Shown in pieces: positions 9,094-18,904 of a DNA stretch of 64,000 nucleotides (positions are counted from its first letter, which is position 1; each line of letters opens with the position of its first letter). Source of the stretch: Catalimonadaceae bacterium JC749 (GTDB taxonomy: Bacteria; Bacteroidota; Bacteroidia; Cytophagales; Cyclobacteriaceae); contig JAJNNC010000003.1 in assembly GCA_021730635.1 (NCBI GenBank), positions 124,001 to 188,000 of the forward strand, read 5' to 3'. The translations under genes were made by a program, and so were the position numbers. The notes beneath the pieces were generated by a model. It was not told the DNA's origin and did no database searches. It was given only the letters and a program-made list of their open reading frames with translations.

Positions 9094-10014
9094 TTAAATC
9101 CTTAGTAAGGCTTCTAAAAAGCTCATGTTCTCCTTTTTATTTTTAACAATAAACAAAGGGATGTTATTATCATAGTGCAGTAACTGTTCTGAAACGCTCC
9201 CCAGCAAGATAGAGGCCGCCGCTGTCCGGCCCCGCGACCCTACCAGAATCATATCGGCATCCTGCTCGATTGCAAATTTGTTCAGCTCATCATGAATCTT
9301 ATCGTCTTCACTCAGGGAGTAGGTCATTTCATATTGCTGATCAGAGATACTGCACCTTTTACAGAATTTCTTGGCATCCTTTTTCGCGTTTTCCAGCATA
9401 ATATTAGCGAATTCTTCATAGCTTTTACCCGTTTTGTAATAGCCATGCGGTACATGGTATACATGATGCCCGTATACTTTTACATCTTTTCCTTCCTCAG
9501 CAATATGTGCCGCCTGCTCCAGGGCCGATTCCGCATTTTTAGAAAAATCCATGGCTACCACCAGGTTATCTATCTTGATATCGGCGTGTTTGGGCACAAA
9601 TAACACAGAACAATTACTCAGCTCTGCTATCCTACCAATATTGATATCAGATTTTTGGCCGACAGGCGGTTTTCCTACCACAAGCAGATCAGCATTTTTG
9701 TGTCTAATATAATTTAAAATAGTATCGGTAGGCTTACCCTCTAACACCTCAATGTGGCTTTCGGTGCCATCTCTCTCGCTGAAATATTTACCGACAGTCT
9801 GCTGTACCTGGTGCTTGATGGTTTCATCCACAGGTGCCAGCAGGTCCGGATACTTCTTTGCCACCCTTTTGGGTAGGTTCAGATTTTTAGCAACATGCAG
9901 AAAATAAATAGTGTCGGCATCCATGATTTCAGCAATGATAGAAGCATAACGAATGACTTCTTCATCCATCTCGGATAGGTCTACGCCGACCACTAGTCTC
10001 TTGAGCTGATACAT
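9094..10014 (-). CDS. Tandem-domain universal stress protein
   Basis: A 306-residue protein with two UspA folds, roughly 1-145 and 148-292. The second has a complete ATP-binding motif GSRGRTAAASILLGS (G-x2-G-x9-G-S). The corresponding segment of the first (GKPPVGQKSDINIGR) lacks the pattern, so only the C-terminal half is likely to bind ATP. A short hydrophobic tail (FLEALLRI) follows. The gene is 65 bp upstream of mnhA on the same strand, so cotranscription with the Mrp antiporter is possible. Function beyond stress-linked nucleotide binding cannot be read from sequence. Confidence 0.9.
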   Translation of the reverse strand: MYQLKRLVVGVDLSEMDEEVIRYASIIAEIMDADTIYFLHVAKNLNLPKRVAKKYPDLLAPVDETIKHQVQQTVGKYFSERDGTESHIEVLEGKPTDTILNYIRHKNADLLVVGKPPVGQKSDINIGRIAELSNCSVLFVPKHADIKIDNLVVAMDFSKNAESALEQAAHIAEEGKDVKVYGHHVYHVPHGYYKTGKSYEEFANIMLENAKKDAKKFCKRCSISDQQYEMTYSLSEDDKIHDELNKFAIEQDADMILVGSRGRTAAASILLGSVSEQLLHYDNNIPLFIVKNKKENMSFLEALLRI

Positions 10015-10178
10015 AAGGCAACTTATATTAGGCTGTGTAAATAACAGAGAATATGAATAGTAGCCTGCCAGCTTTTGTATAGCAAGCTAACACATAAAAA
10101 TAAGGACTTTCTGCATAGGACAAATAATCTTAGCCAATTTATTATGAAGCTTCGAACCTGAAACCTATCTTGCACCCC

Positions 10179-11987
10179 ATGATTTGCCATGGTTTCCGCT
10201 TCTTCCCGCCTGTATGGATCATGATAATGCTCACCCTCGAGCTTTCTTCCTGCAACAACAACACTACAGAAAACAAGACAGTGACCCGGCCACCCAATGT
10301 GGTACTGATCCTGACCGATGATCAGGGCTATGGAGACCTGAGTATGCACCGTAATTCCTGGGTGGAAACCCCCTTTCTGGACAGCATGGCACAAGCCAGC
10401 ACAGAACTGGCTAACTTTTATGTATGTCCGCTGTGTGCTCCTACCCGGGCCAGCATCCTGACGGGCCGTTATCACCCCCGTACCGGCGTGGTTGGGGTTT
10501 CCGGAGGATTGGAAAATATGGCTCCGGAAGAATTTACGCTGGCAGAGCTGTTCAAATCGGCCGACTACGCCACTGGCTGCTTTGGCAAATGGCATAATGG
10601 CGCTTACTGGCCTTACCATCCGAATGCCCAGGGGTTCGACGAGTTCGTCGGTTTTTGCTCCGGTCACTGGTCCAATTATTTTAACACAGAGCTACAGCAC
10701 AATGGAGCGCCCTACCCCACCGAAGGGTATATCACGGATGTGCTCACCAACGAGGCCATCCGTTTTATAGAGCAAAATAAAGACAAACCTTTTTTCTGCT
10801 ATGTCCCTTACAATGTGCCGCACTCCCCTTTTCAGGTTCCCGACCAGTATTTTGATAAGTACTATGCCAAATTATCGGATGTAACGGACGAAGAAACCCG
10901 CCGGAAAAGAGCTGCCGTTTACGGCATGTGTGAGAATGTGGATGATAATGTACGAAGAATCTCCCAAACGCTGGATGAGCTGGGATTGACCGACAATACC
11001 ATCATCATTTACCTGTCGGACAATGGCCCCAACGGGTATCGGTACAACACCAATTTACGGGGTATCAAAGGCTCTGTGCATGAAGGGGGTGTCCGGGTGC
11101 CCTTCCTCATCCGCTGGCCGACACAGGTGCCTGCCGGCCAAAGATCGGAAGCCATCACCGCCCACATCGACCTGCTGCCTACCCTGGCAGGACTGTGCAA
11201 CATTTCGGTACCGGAAGACATTTCCCTGGATGGGATGGACCTGACGCCCCTGCTCACAGGCCATATGGAGGCGTTGCCTGACCGTACTATCTTCTTTCAG
11301 CAATCCGGCGAGGCGCTGGCTCCGGTCAAAGGCGGGTTAAGAAACGAACAGTACCGGCTGGTGCTGGAAGAAGAGGAATCCGGGTTGTTCGACATGCGCC
11401 AGGACCCTTCCCAGCTGCACAACCTGGCAGACTCCCTCACAGCGAAGTACGACAGCCTGGGCACTGTTTATACCCATTGGTATGGAGAGATGGCGGCCAG
11501 CTATCAGGCCCAAACGGTGATCCCGGTAGGCTATCCGGAGTTCCCCCGGGTAGTGATGCCCGCGCATGAGAGCCACTTTAGCGGCAATCTCCGCTTCAAA
11601 GAAGGGCATGGCTGGGCCCACGACTGGCTGATCAACTGGTCAGGGACCGGCGACACCCTATGGTGGGACATGGAAATAGTGCAGCCGGGTGCCTATCAGG
11701 TTGCCCTGCAATACACCTGTCCGGCCTCTGATGTGGGCAGCGCAGTGGTTATTTCCATAGGAGCGCAGCAGCTGAGGGCTACCGTCACGGAAGCCTTTAA
11801 TCCTGCTTACCTGGATAGCCCTGACAGAGTTACCCGGCAGGAAGTGTACGAAAAACAGTGGGCTGTCCTCACGTTTGGCACACTGACCCTGGAGAAAGGA
11901 AACTACCGGGTCAAAGTACACGCCTCAGACATACCCGGCAGCCAGGTGATGGAGTTGAAAGGCCTGATCATGCAGAAAGCACCATAA
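10179..11987 (+). CDS. Formylglycine-dependent sulfatase, lipoprotein
   Basis: A 602-residue sulfatase of the alkaline-phosphatase fold (type S1). ILTDDQGYGD supplies the metal-binding aspartates. C86-A-P-T-R90 followed by ASILTGR is the signature where Cys86 is converted to formylglycine. IYLSDNGPNG gives the second metal site. The N-terminus ends in LTLELSSC, a lipobox with Cys25, so the enzyme is probably anchored to a membrane after export. I preferred ATG 10179 over an upstream TTG at 10170. The last ~130 residues form a beta-rich domain beyond the usual core, perhaps carbohydrate-binding. The substrate is unknown. No maturase or other sulfatase is nearby. Confidence 0.9.
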   Translation: MICHGFRFFPPVWIMIMLTLELSSCNNNTTENKTVTRPPNVVLILTDDQGYGDLSMHRNSWVETPFLDSMAQASTELANFYVCPLCAPTRASILTGRYHPRTGVVGVSGGLENMAPEEFTLAELFKSADYATGCFGKWHNGAYWPYHPNAQGFDEFVGFCSGHWSNYFNTELQHNGAPYPTEGYITDVLTNEAIRFIEQNKDKPFFCYVPYNVPHSPFQVPDQYFDKYYAKLSDVTDEETRRKRAAVYGMCENVDDNVRRISQTLDELGLTDNTIIIYLSDNGPNGYRYNTNLRGIKGSVHEGGVRVPFLIRWPTQVPAGQRSEAITAHIDLLPTLAGLCNISVPEDISLDGMDLTPLLTGHMEALPDRTIFFQQSGEALAPVKGGLRNEQYRLVLEEEESGLFDMRQDPSQLHNLADSLTAKYDSLGTVYTHWYGEMAASYQAQTVIPVGYPEFPRVVMPAHESHFSGNLRFKEGHGWAHDWLINWSGTGDTLWWDMEIVQPGAYQVALQYTCPASDVGSAVVISIGAQQLRATVTEAFNPAYLDSPDRVTRQEVYEKQWAVLTFGTLTLEKGNYRVKVHASDIPGSQVMELKGLIMQKAP

Positions 11988-12372
11988 AATGGTCCCCGAA
12001 GTGCTTCTAATAACCCCAGCCTAACAAAAATTACGGGTTTTGTTAGTGAAAGTATGCGGAAACCTAACATGGCGTTATCGGATGCCACCTGCTGATCCAT
12101 TCCGGTCTGCGGAGCAAAGTATCAGCAGCCTTACAGCATGATTCCCCATGCAGGGAGGAAGCCTGTTGCCAGCCCGCATCATCGCTCCTCCTTTGGTTTT
12201 GTTAGCCAATAGGTGCCTCACGATCACACGCAGTGAGGCGGCGCTTGTACAATCCTAACGGGTCTTATGAAAAAGTAAGGATATCTTACTTGCCAGTCAC
12301 ATGAATCAGGTTTATACTTGCCCCTAACGGTTTTTGTCTTAATTTTGGTGGCTAGAATTGAAAAAGATATAT
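11988..12372. other. Structured intergenic region between sulfatase and mpl
   Basis: No gene is visible in about 385 bases. It holds three perfect inverted repeats: 12021-12029 with 12038-12046 (9 bp, ctaacaaaa/ttttgttag), 12215-12221 with 12233-12239 (7 bp, gcctcac/gtgaggc) and 12273-12279 with 12285-12291 (7 bp, aagtaag/cttactt). The first may act in termination of the sulfatase transcript although no T-run follows. ttttgttag recurs at 12197-12205. Confidence 0.45.
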
Positions 12373-13743
12373 ATGCGTGAAACTATTTCCCGGGTACATT
12401 TTATTGCCATAGGTGGCAGTGTAATGCATGATCTGGCCCTTCACCTGGCTAAAAAAGGCCTGAAGGTGACCGGATCCGACGATGAGATTTATGATCCCGC
12501 CAAGACCGCCTTGGCCAAATACCAACTTCTCCCTGAGAAAACGGGTTGGTTTCCGGAGAAAATAACCCAAGAACTAGATGTTGTTATTCTGGGAATGCAC
12601 GCCCGGGCTGATAATCCTGAACTGAAGAAAGCTTTAGAACTCGGCCTGCAGGTTTATTCTTATCCTGAATACATTTATCAGCAAAGTTTGAATAAGCAGC
12701 GGATTGTCATTGCCGGGAGTCATGGAAAAACGACCATTACTTCTATCATCTTACATGTATTGCAATCCCTGAACCGGGAATTTGATTATGTGATTGGTGC
12801 CAAGGTGGCGGCACTGGAGGGCATGGTTAAACTCTCTGATGCCCCGGTCATCGTTATCGAGGGGGATGAATACCTGACCTCTCCCATTGACCCAACGCCT
12901 AAATTCTTAAAATACAAACACCATATCGGCCTGATCAGTGGTATTGCCTGGGATCATTATAATGTATTTCCTACGCTGGAAGATTATGTGCGGCAATTTG
13001 ATCTTTTCGCCGACTCTACGCCCAAAGCAGGGACCATTATCTATTGTGAGGAAGACGATCTGGCCACTGTGATAGGCAACAAAGAAAGAACGGATGTGAA
13101 TGCCCTAGAATACCGGGCACACCCGCATACGGTGGAAAATGGCGTCACGTATCTGCGCACCGATGAAGGCAAAGTGGCTGTCAAATTGTTTGGCTACCAC
13201 AACATGCAAAATATCAACGGTGCTTTACAGGTTTGCAAGCGTATCGGCGTGTTGGAAGAAGAGTTTTACCAGGCGATCCCTTCCTTCAGCGGTGCCAGCA
13301 AAAGACTGGAGCTGGTCGCCAAAAATGACCATACGATCATCTACAAAGATTTTGCCCATGCGCCTTCCAAACTACAGGCCACAACCCGGGCGGTCAAACA
13401 GCAATATCCCCACAGAGAGCTCATTGCCTGTATGGAGCTGCATACCTACAGCAGTTTGAACAAAAACTTTATTAGCCAGTATCAGGATTCGCTCAAAGAT
13501 GCCGATACGGCTATTATCTATTACAATCCGGAAGTTTCCCGCCACAAAAAGCTGGAGGTGCTCAGTGAGCAAGACGTTAAAAAAGCGTTCAACCAATCAG
13601 ACCTGATGGTTTTCAACGACAGCCAGCAACTGCACCAATACCTGAAAGAGGTGAACTGGCACGGAAAAAACCTGCTGATGATGAGTTCCGGCACCTTCGG
13701 TGGCATTAACCTGGATACCCTGGGGAAAGAAATCATACCCTAG
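12373..13743 (+). CDS. mpl: UDP-N-acetylmuramate:tripeptide ligase Mpl
   Basis: A 456-residue Mur-ligase family enzyme that attaches recycled L-Ala-gamma-D-Glu-meso-Dap to UDP-MurNAc in the cytoplasm. VHFIAIGGSVMHDLALHL is the N-terminal UDP-binding loop; Mpl has MHD/MGN where MurC differs. AGSHGKTT (115-121) is the ATP P-loop, and IEGDEYLTSPIDPTPKF carries the conserved acidic residues. ATG 12373 (MRETIS) was chosen over a TTG 15 bases upstream because Mpl proteins begin just before the VHFI strand. The protein is complete. It indicates meso-DAP peptidoglycan recycling. Confidence 0.93.
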   Translation: MRETISRVHFIAIGGSVMHDLALHLAKKGLKVTGSDDEIYDPAKTALAKYQLLPEKTGWFPEKITQELDVVILGMHARADNPELKKALELGLQVYSYPEYIYQQSLNKQRIVIAGSHGKTTITSIILHVLQSLNREFDYVIGAKVAALEGMVKLSDAPVIVIEGDEYLTSPIDPTPKFLKYKHHIGLISGIAWDHYNVFPTLEDYVRQFDLFADSTPKAGTIIYCEEDDLATVIGNKERTDVNALEYRAHPHTVENGVTYLRTDEGKVAVKLFGYHNMQNINGALQVCKRIGVLEEEFYQAIPSFSGASKRLELVAKNDHTIIYKDFAHAPSKLQATTRAVKQQYPHRELIACMELHTYSSLNKNFISQYQDSLKDADTAIIYYNPEVSRHKKLEVLSEQDVKKAFNQSDLMVFNDSQQLHQYLKEVNWHGKNLLMMSSGTFGGINLDTLGKEIIP

Positions 13744-13931
13744 CACGCTGACATTTTTCATCAATATTGACAAAAAATGTTAAATTGCTAAAAGGCATAC
13801 GATGTGTCATCAACCATTCATCATGAGCAATACCTGGAGTACCCGGCAGGGAATACTTTGCATAAAAAAATACAAATCACAGAATCTCAATCGATCGTTT
13901 TACGGAAGAAACAGAAATTGAAGCAATTATC

Positions 13932-14747
13932 ATGAAGTTAAGCCTGAAGTTAAGAAACCCACTGGCATTTTTTGATCTGGAAACCACGGGTACCAACATC
14001 ATCCACGATCGCATTGTGGAAATATCCATCGTCAAGATCATGCCCAATGGAGAGGTTCAGGAGAAAACCATGCGTATTAATCCTTTAATGCCCATTCCTG
14101 CAGAAGTAAGCCTGATTCATGGTATTTATGATGAAGATGTGAAAGACGCCCCTCCATTCAAAGCCGTAGCGAAAAGTTTGCATAAGTTTCTGGAAGGCTG
14201 CGACCTGGCTGGTTTTAATATCGTCCGGTTTGACGTGCCCCTGCTGGTAGAGGAGTTTCTTCGTGTCAATGTGGATTTTGAGGTCAGCAACCGCAAACTG
14301 GTGGATGCGCAGAAGATTTTCCATCTGATGGAAAAACGCACCTTGTCGGCCGCTTATGAATTTTACTGCAGAAAAACACTGGAAGATGCCCACAGTGCTG
14401 AGGCCGACACCAAAGCATCCATTGAAGTACTGGAAGCCCAGGTACAGCGCTATCTGAATAAACCGGTAATAGATTCTCAGGGCAACCAGGTAGGCATGAT
14501 CCGGGACGATGTGACTTCGCTGCACGAAATTTCCGTTACGAAAATGGTAGACCTGGCGGGCCGGATGGCCTTTAACAATGAAGGGGTAGAGATTTTTAAT
14601 TTTGGCAAACACAAAAACAAGCCGGTGCTGAAAGTGTTGGAAATAGAGCCGGCCTATTATGACTGGATCATTAAGGGAGATTTTCCGCTGGATACAAAAA
14701 GAAAATTAACCGAAATCAAATTACGTAGTTTTAAGTTTAACCGATAG
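13932..14747 (+). CDS. DEDDh 3'-5' exonuclease (DNA polymerase III epsilon-like)
   Basis: A 271-residue protein. LAFFDLETTG (D15, E17) is exonuclease motif I, NIVRFDVPLLVEEF is motif II, and HSAEADTKAS holds the His and Asp of motif III. This gives a full DEDDh active site for hydrolysing 3' ends with two metal ions. After about residue 195 comes a separate small domain (FNFGKHKNKPVLKVL ... YYDWIIKGDFPLDTK). It resembles the C-terminal module found in ExoX-like nucleases, which may contact DNA. The role may be proofreading-like or repair; it is not the polymerase subunit itself by context. Confidence 0.88.
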   Translation: MKLSLKLRNPLAFFDLETTGTNIIHDRIVEISIVKIMPNGEVQEKTMRINPLMPIPAEVSLIHGIYDEDVKDAPPFKAVAKSLHKFLEGCDLAGFNIVRFDVPLLVEEFLRVNVDFEVSNRKLVDAQKIFHLMEKRTLSAAYEFYCRKTLEDAHSAEADTKASIEVLEAQVQRYLNKPVIDSQGNQVGMIRDDVTSLHEISVTKMVDLAGRMAFNNEGVEIFNFGKHKNKPVLKVLEIEPAYYDWIIKGDFPLDTKRKLTEIKLRSFKFNR

Positions 14748-14867
14748 TTGACCTACTCACGAGTGCCTATGAAAAAATGATCATTTGCGATGATACCTGT
14801 TTACAAAACAAACAAGATAACCCTACATTCTCTACCTAAAAACAACTACACTTAAACAACCTACTAT

Positions 14868-17048
14868 ATGTCAAAGACCATTATTGTATCCAACCGCCTT
14901 CCCGTTAAAATACAAAGAAATGAAAAGAAAAAATTAGAATATCACTCCAGTGCCGGAGGACTTGCCACTGGATTAGGCTCTATTTATAAACAAGGGAACA
15001 ATCTGTGGATCGGGTGGCCTGGTATTGTCACCAACAAGAAGGAGGAAAAAGCGGAAATTACGCAGGGTATCCAGAAAGAAAGTATGTTTCCGGTTTTCCT
15101 TACGGAAGAAGATATTCGGGATTTCTATGAAGGCTTTAGCAACGAAACGCTATGGCCCAACTTTCACTACTTCAATCAGTACGCCGTTTATGAACCCCGG
15201 CTCTGGGAAGCCTACAAGCGGGTGAACCGGAAGTTTGCCGATGAAATCATCAAAAAAACCGATCCCGACGATACCCTCTGGATTCACGATTACCAGCTTA
15301 TGCTGGTGCCCGACATGATCCGCAAAGTACACCCGAATGTAAGCATGGGCTTCTTTTTACACATTCCTTTCCCCTCTTATGAAATTTTCCGCCTCATTCC
15401 CTGGCGCAAGGAAATACTCCATGGGGTACTCGGCTCCGACCTCATCGGCTTTCATACCTACGACGATATGCGGCACTTTTTAAGTTCTGTCAGCCGCATT
15501 GTGGGGCTTAGCAACAACCAGGGGCAGCTGGTGGTGGGCAACCGGCGCGTCATGGTAGACTCCTTCCCCATGGGTATCGACTATGACAAATATGCAGAAG
15601 CCGCTGCCTCACCGGAAGCGCTGGAAAGAGAAGTACACTATCGTATTTCTCTGGGCGATCAAAAGCTGATCCTGTCTATCGACCGGCTGGATTATTCCAA
15701 AGGCATTCCCCAGAGGCTACAGGCTTTTGATATGTTCTTTGAGCGGTACCCGCAGTACAGAAACAAAATATCGCTGATTCTGGTGGTGGTACCTTCCCGC
15801 GACCAGGTAGGGAAATACAAAGAGCTGAAAGAAGAAATTGAGGGGTTGGTAGGCCGTATCAACGGAAAGTATGGTAAGATCAACTGGACGCCCATCCACT
15901 TCTTTTATCGTTCTTTTCCCTTGGGAGAACTTTCTGCTTTTTACCGTATGGCCGACGTGGCGCTGGTTACGCCGATGCGGGATGGGATGAACCTGGTCTG
16001 TAAAGAATTTATTGCCAGCAAAATCAACAGAAAAGGCGTACTGATTCTCAGTGAAATGTGCGGTGCTTCTAAAGAGCTTTCGGATGCCATACTGATCAAC
16101 CCCAATGATCTGAACCAGATTGTGGAAGCTATTTACCGGGCCTTGACGATGCCGGAAGAAGAGCAGATTCTTCACAATACCAATATGCAGAATTCACTGA
16201 AGCGTTATAACATTTCGCATTGGGTGGATCTGTTTATGAACAGCCTGAACATTATCAAAGAAATGCAAAGCAGTATGCAAACGCACAAGCTAGACGATCT
16301 GTCTCTGGAAAAAATGCTGAAAGAGTTTTCCAAGGCGGAAAAACGGGTCATCTTCTTAGATTATGACGGTACGCTGACCGGGTTTGTCAGTGACCCCAGA
16401 GAAGCAAAACCTGACGAAGAACTGATAGATATTATGAGGAGGTTGGCCAAAGAACCCAAAAACAGTGTCGTTGTGATCAGTGGTCGTGATAAGGATACCT
16501 TACAGGAATGGATGGGCGAGTTTAACGTTGACCTGATTGCCGAACATGGTGTCTGGACGCGGGAACACAGCAAAGACTGGAAAACGGTGGTAGCCATGAA
16601 AAACACCTGGAAGAAAGAAATCCTTCCCGTGCTGGAGCTCTATGTGAACCGGACCCCCGGCTCATTTATCGAGGAAAAAGATTTCTCACTGGTATGGCAT
16701 TACCGCAAAGTAGAAACCGGTTTGGGTGAATTGAGAACCAGGGAACTCACCAGCCACCTGAAATATTTGTCTTCCAACAGCAACCTGCAGGTGCTGGAAG
16801 GAGATATGGTGGTGGAAATTAAAGACCGGGAAGTCAACAAAGGACGCACAGCCTTACAGTGGTTGCAAAGCCACGAACACGATTTTGTCATGGCCATTGG
16901 TGATGATTTTACCGATGAAGATACCTTCAAAGCGATGCCGAAAGATGCTTACACGATCAAGGTGGGAAGCGTGACCTCTGCGGCCCGTTTTAATGTAAAT
17001 ACCTATAAAGATGTACGGAACGTGTTGAAGGCTATGCTGGCCTATTGA
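14868..17048 (+). CDS. otsAB: Fused trehalose-6-phosphate synthase and phosphatase
   Basis: A 726-residue bifunctional enzyme making trehalose from UDP-glucose and glucose-6-phosphate. The N-terminal GT20 synthase (about 1-480) shows IIVSNRLPVK, LWPNFHYFNQYAVYE, WIHDYQLMLVPD, GFFLHIPFPSYEIFR, RLDYSKGIPQRL and RDGMNLVCKEFIAS. The C-terminal HAD phosphatase (about 490-726) has FLDYDGTLTGF with the nucleophilic Asp, VVISGRD and GDDFTDEDTF. Both catalytic halves look intact, so the fusion should deliver free trehalose, an osmolyte. It converges on the GH15 gene at 17120, a candidate for trehalose or glucan breakdown. Confidence 0.95.
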   Translation: MSKTIIVSNRLPVKIQRNEKKKLEYHSSAGGLATGLGSIYKQGNNLWIGWPGIVTNKKEEKAEITQGIQKESMFPVFLTEEDIRDFYEGFSNETLWPNFHYFNQYAVYEPRLWEAYKRVNRKFADEIIKKTDPDDTLWIHDYQLMLVPDMIRKVHPNVSMGFFLHIPFPSYEIFRLIPWRKEILHGVLGSDLIGFHTYDDMRHFLSSVSRIVGLSNNQGQLVVGNRRVMVDSFPMGIDYDKYAEAAASPEALEREVHYRISLGDQKLILSIDRLDYSKGIPQRLQAFDMFFERYPQYRNKISLILVVVPSRDQVGKYKELKEEIEGLVGRINGKYGKINWTPIHFFYRSFPLGELSAFYRMADVALVTPMRDGMNLVCKEFIASKINRKGVLILSEMCGASKELSDAILINPNDLNQIVEAIYRALTMPEEEQILHNTNMQNSLKRYNISHWVDLFMNSLNIIKEMQSSMQTHKLDDLSLEKMLKEFSKAEKRVIFLDYDGTLTGFVSDPREAKPDEELIDIMRRLAKEPKNSVVVISGRDKDTLQEWMGEFNVDLIAEHGVWTREHSKDWKTVVAMKNTWKKEILPVLELYVNRTPGSFIEEKDFSLVWHYRKVETGLGELRTRELTSHLKYLSSNSNLQVLEGDMVVEIKDREVNKGRTALQWLQSHEHDFVMAIGDDFTDEDTFKAMPKDAYTIKVGSVTSAARFNVNTYKDVRNVLKAMLAY

Positions 17049-17119
17049 GGTTTCGTAGACAGAAGAATACCGGTTGATGGGTTACCCTTTCTCTTTTCGT
17101 GTGGTAGCCCTCAACCCTT

Positions 17120-18904
17120 TCAGGCCAGGAAACTGGGCGCATCCAGCTTGGTGGCTATTCTGAAAGCGGCATTCACCAGCCCTACATGGCTATAAGCCTG
17201 CGGAAAATTACCCCATTGACTGCCTGTAGACGCTTCCACATCTTCGCTGAACAATCCCAGGTGGTTGCTGTATTTCATGATATTTTCAAAAGTACTGATG
17301 GCTTCATCCGTACGCCCCACACAGGCCAGGGCTTCCACGTACCAGAAAGCACAGATCAGGAAGGTGGACTCCGGTATGCCAAAGTCATCAATATGTTTAT
17401 ATCGATAGAATAACCCATCTTTTGACCTGAGGTCTTTTTCCAGGTTTTGCAGATGATCTTTTGCACGCTTGGAATCACTTTTCAGGTAATTCATCATAAT
17501 AAGCTGTAGCGTGCTGGCATCCAGGTTCCGGGTACCAATCGCCTGGGTGTATACGCCTCTTTTTGCATCATAACAGGCTTCTATCTGCGCAGCGGCTTTC
17601 TCTTTTACTTTGGTAGCTTTTTCTCTGAGCTGCTCATCTTTCAGGAAGTTAGCGATTTTCAAAGCAGCCGAACTACCGGCCCAGTGAAAAAGGTAGGTAT
17701 AGCAATGGTATTGGTTGAGATCTCTGAACTCCCACAAGCCCGCATCGGGCTCATCGATATATGCCTCTATTTTACTGAGTACTTGGTAGGCCAGCTGATG
17801 GGTGCCTGCTCTCTCCTCGTTGTTGAAGCGATGATCTACATACAAAGGTAACAGCGAAAGCAGTACCTGTCCGTACACATCATTCTGAATATGTTCATAC
17901 GCCTGGTTCCCTATCCGGACGGGCTGGTTACCCAGGTATCCTTTCAGGTTCATGATCCTTTCCGTCAGATCATCGCTTCCGCTGACAGAATACAGGGGTT
18001 GGTATCGTTCTCTCTGGTTAGCAGAAATGTTGGCAATGTAGTGAAAATATTTCTCCAGCTCCTCAAAGTGTCCTATGTTGTTGAAGGCTGTCAGCGTATA
18101 GTAAGTGTCTCTCAACCAGCAATAACGATAATCCCAATTTCTTCCGCTGCCAGGGGCTTCGGGGAGCCCGGTGGTAGCCGAAGCAATGATGCCCCCTGTA
18201 TCTTCGTATTGATGAATTTTCAACACTAACGCTGAGCGGATCACCTGAGGCTGATAAAAATCCTTGATACTGGTACTTTTCACCCAATTCCGCCAGTATT
18301 TGATGGTCTTGTATAAAAAACTATCGGCGGTACTCTCCACTGGTGCTTCCAATGGGGCACCATAGGTAAGGACCATATAATGAGCATCGTTCAGCACAAA
18401 GTATTGATCTTCCAGAATATAGGTAAGGGAAATATTGGTGGTCAGCCTAATCTCACTTTCCAGCCCTAGAAATTTGATGTGATTACTGGCCTGGTTCATG
18501 GAAGGTACAAAATCGCCATAAGCTCCTACCGGTTTGCAGGTCACCTTGATTCTGGGAGTGCCGGAAAGTGGCTCTATCTTTCTGATCAGCATCAGGGGTT
18601 TGAAGTACCGGTCGTACTGAAAAAAACGGGGCGCAAAATCTGTCACCCTGTATTTACCATCCTCATTTTCAATCTCTGTACACAATACATTCGTGTTTTC
18701 CATGTAATACTGATAAGAGGAATAGCTATCAGAACAGGGATTCACGCTAAACTCACCTCCTTTTTCATCATCTAATAAATTTCCAAAGATGAAGCTGCTG
18801 TCGAAACGCGGCCAGCAAAGCCAGCTGATGTTGGTGTTCTTATGCACCAGTGCGAGAAAAGCACAGTTGCCAATAACACCAAATTCGTAAAGATGTTTAC
18901 CCAT
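17120..18904 (-). CDS. GH15 glycoside hydrolase (glucoamylase/trehalase type)
   Basis: A 594-residue cytoplasmic enzyme of glycoside hydrolase family 15. It has an N-terminal beta-sandwich (about 1-220) and an alpha/alpha barrel. Diagnostic segments are FGVIGNCAFLALVHKNTNISWLCWPRFDS split at its centre, GRNWDYRYCWLRD, EPDAGLWEFRD (catalytic acid region) and GLFSEDVEASTGSQWGNFPQAYSH (catalytic base region). No signal peptide is present, so the substrate is inside the cell. GH15 members of this length include glucoamylases and trehalases. Its position tail-to-tail with the trehalose synthase/phosphatase favours trehalose turnover, but sequence alone does not decide. Confidence 0.88.
   Translation of the reverse strand: MGKHLYEFGVIGNCAFLALVHKNTNISWLCWPRFDSSFIFGNLLDDEKGGEFSVNPCSDSYSSYQYYMENTNVLCTEIENEDGKYRVTDFAPRFFQYDRYFKPLMLIRKIEPLSGTPRIKVTCKPVGAYGDFVPSMNQASNHIKFLGLESEIRLTTNISLTYILEDQYFVLNDAHYMVLTYGAPLEAPVESTADSFLYKTIKYWRNWVKSTSIKDFYQPQVIRSALVLKIHQYEDTGGIIASATTGLPEAPGSGRNWDYRYCWLRDTYYTLTAFNNIGHFEELEKYFHYIANISANQRERYQPLYSVSGSDDLTERIMNLKGYLGNQPVRIGNQAYEHIQNDVYGQVLLSLLPLYVDHRFNNEERAGTHQLAYQVLSKIEAYIDEPDAGLWEFRDLNQYHCYTYLFHWAGSSAALKIANFLKDEQLREKATKVKEKAAAQIEACYDAKRGVYTQAIGTRNLDASTLQLIMMNYLKSDSKRAKDHLQNLEKDLRSKDGLFYRYKHIDDFGIPESTFLICAFWYVEALACVGRTDEAISTFENIMKYSNHLGLFSEDVEASTGSQWGNFPQAYSHVGLVNAAFRIATKLDAPSFLA

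Noticed and set aside
10023-10667. A 214-codon minus-strand frame
   Set aside because: Lies largely antisense to the sulfatase gene; composition is that of an antisense shadow.
16361-16606. Antisense frame in the trehalose gene
   Set aside because: Shadow of the otsAB phosphatase domain.
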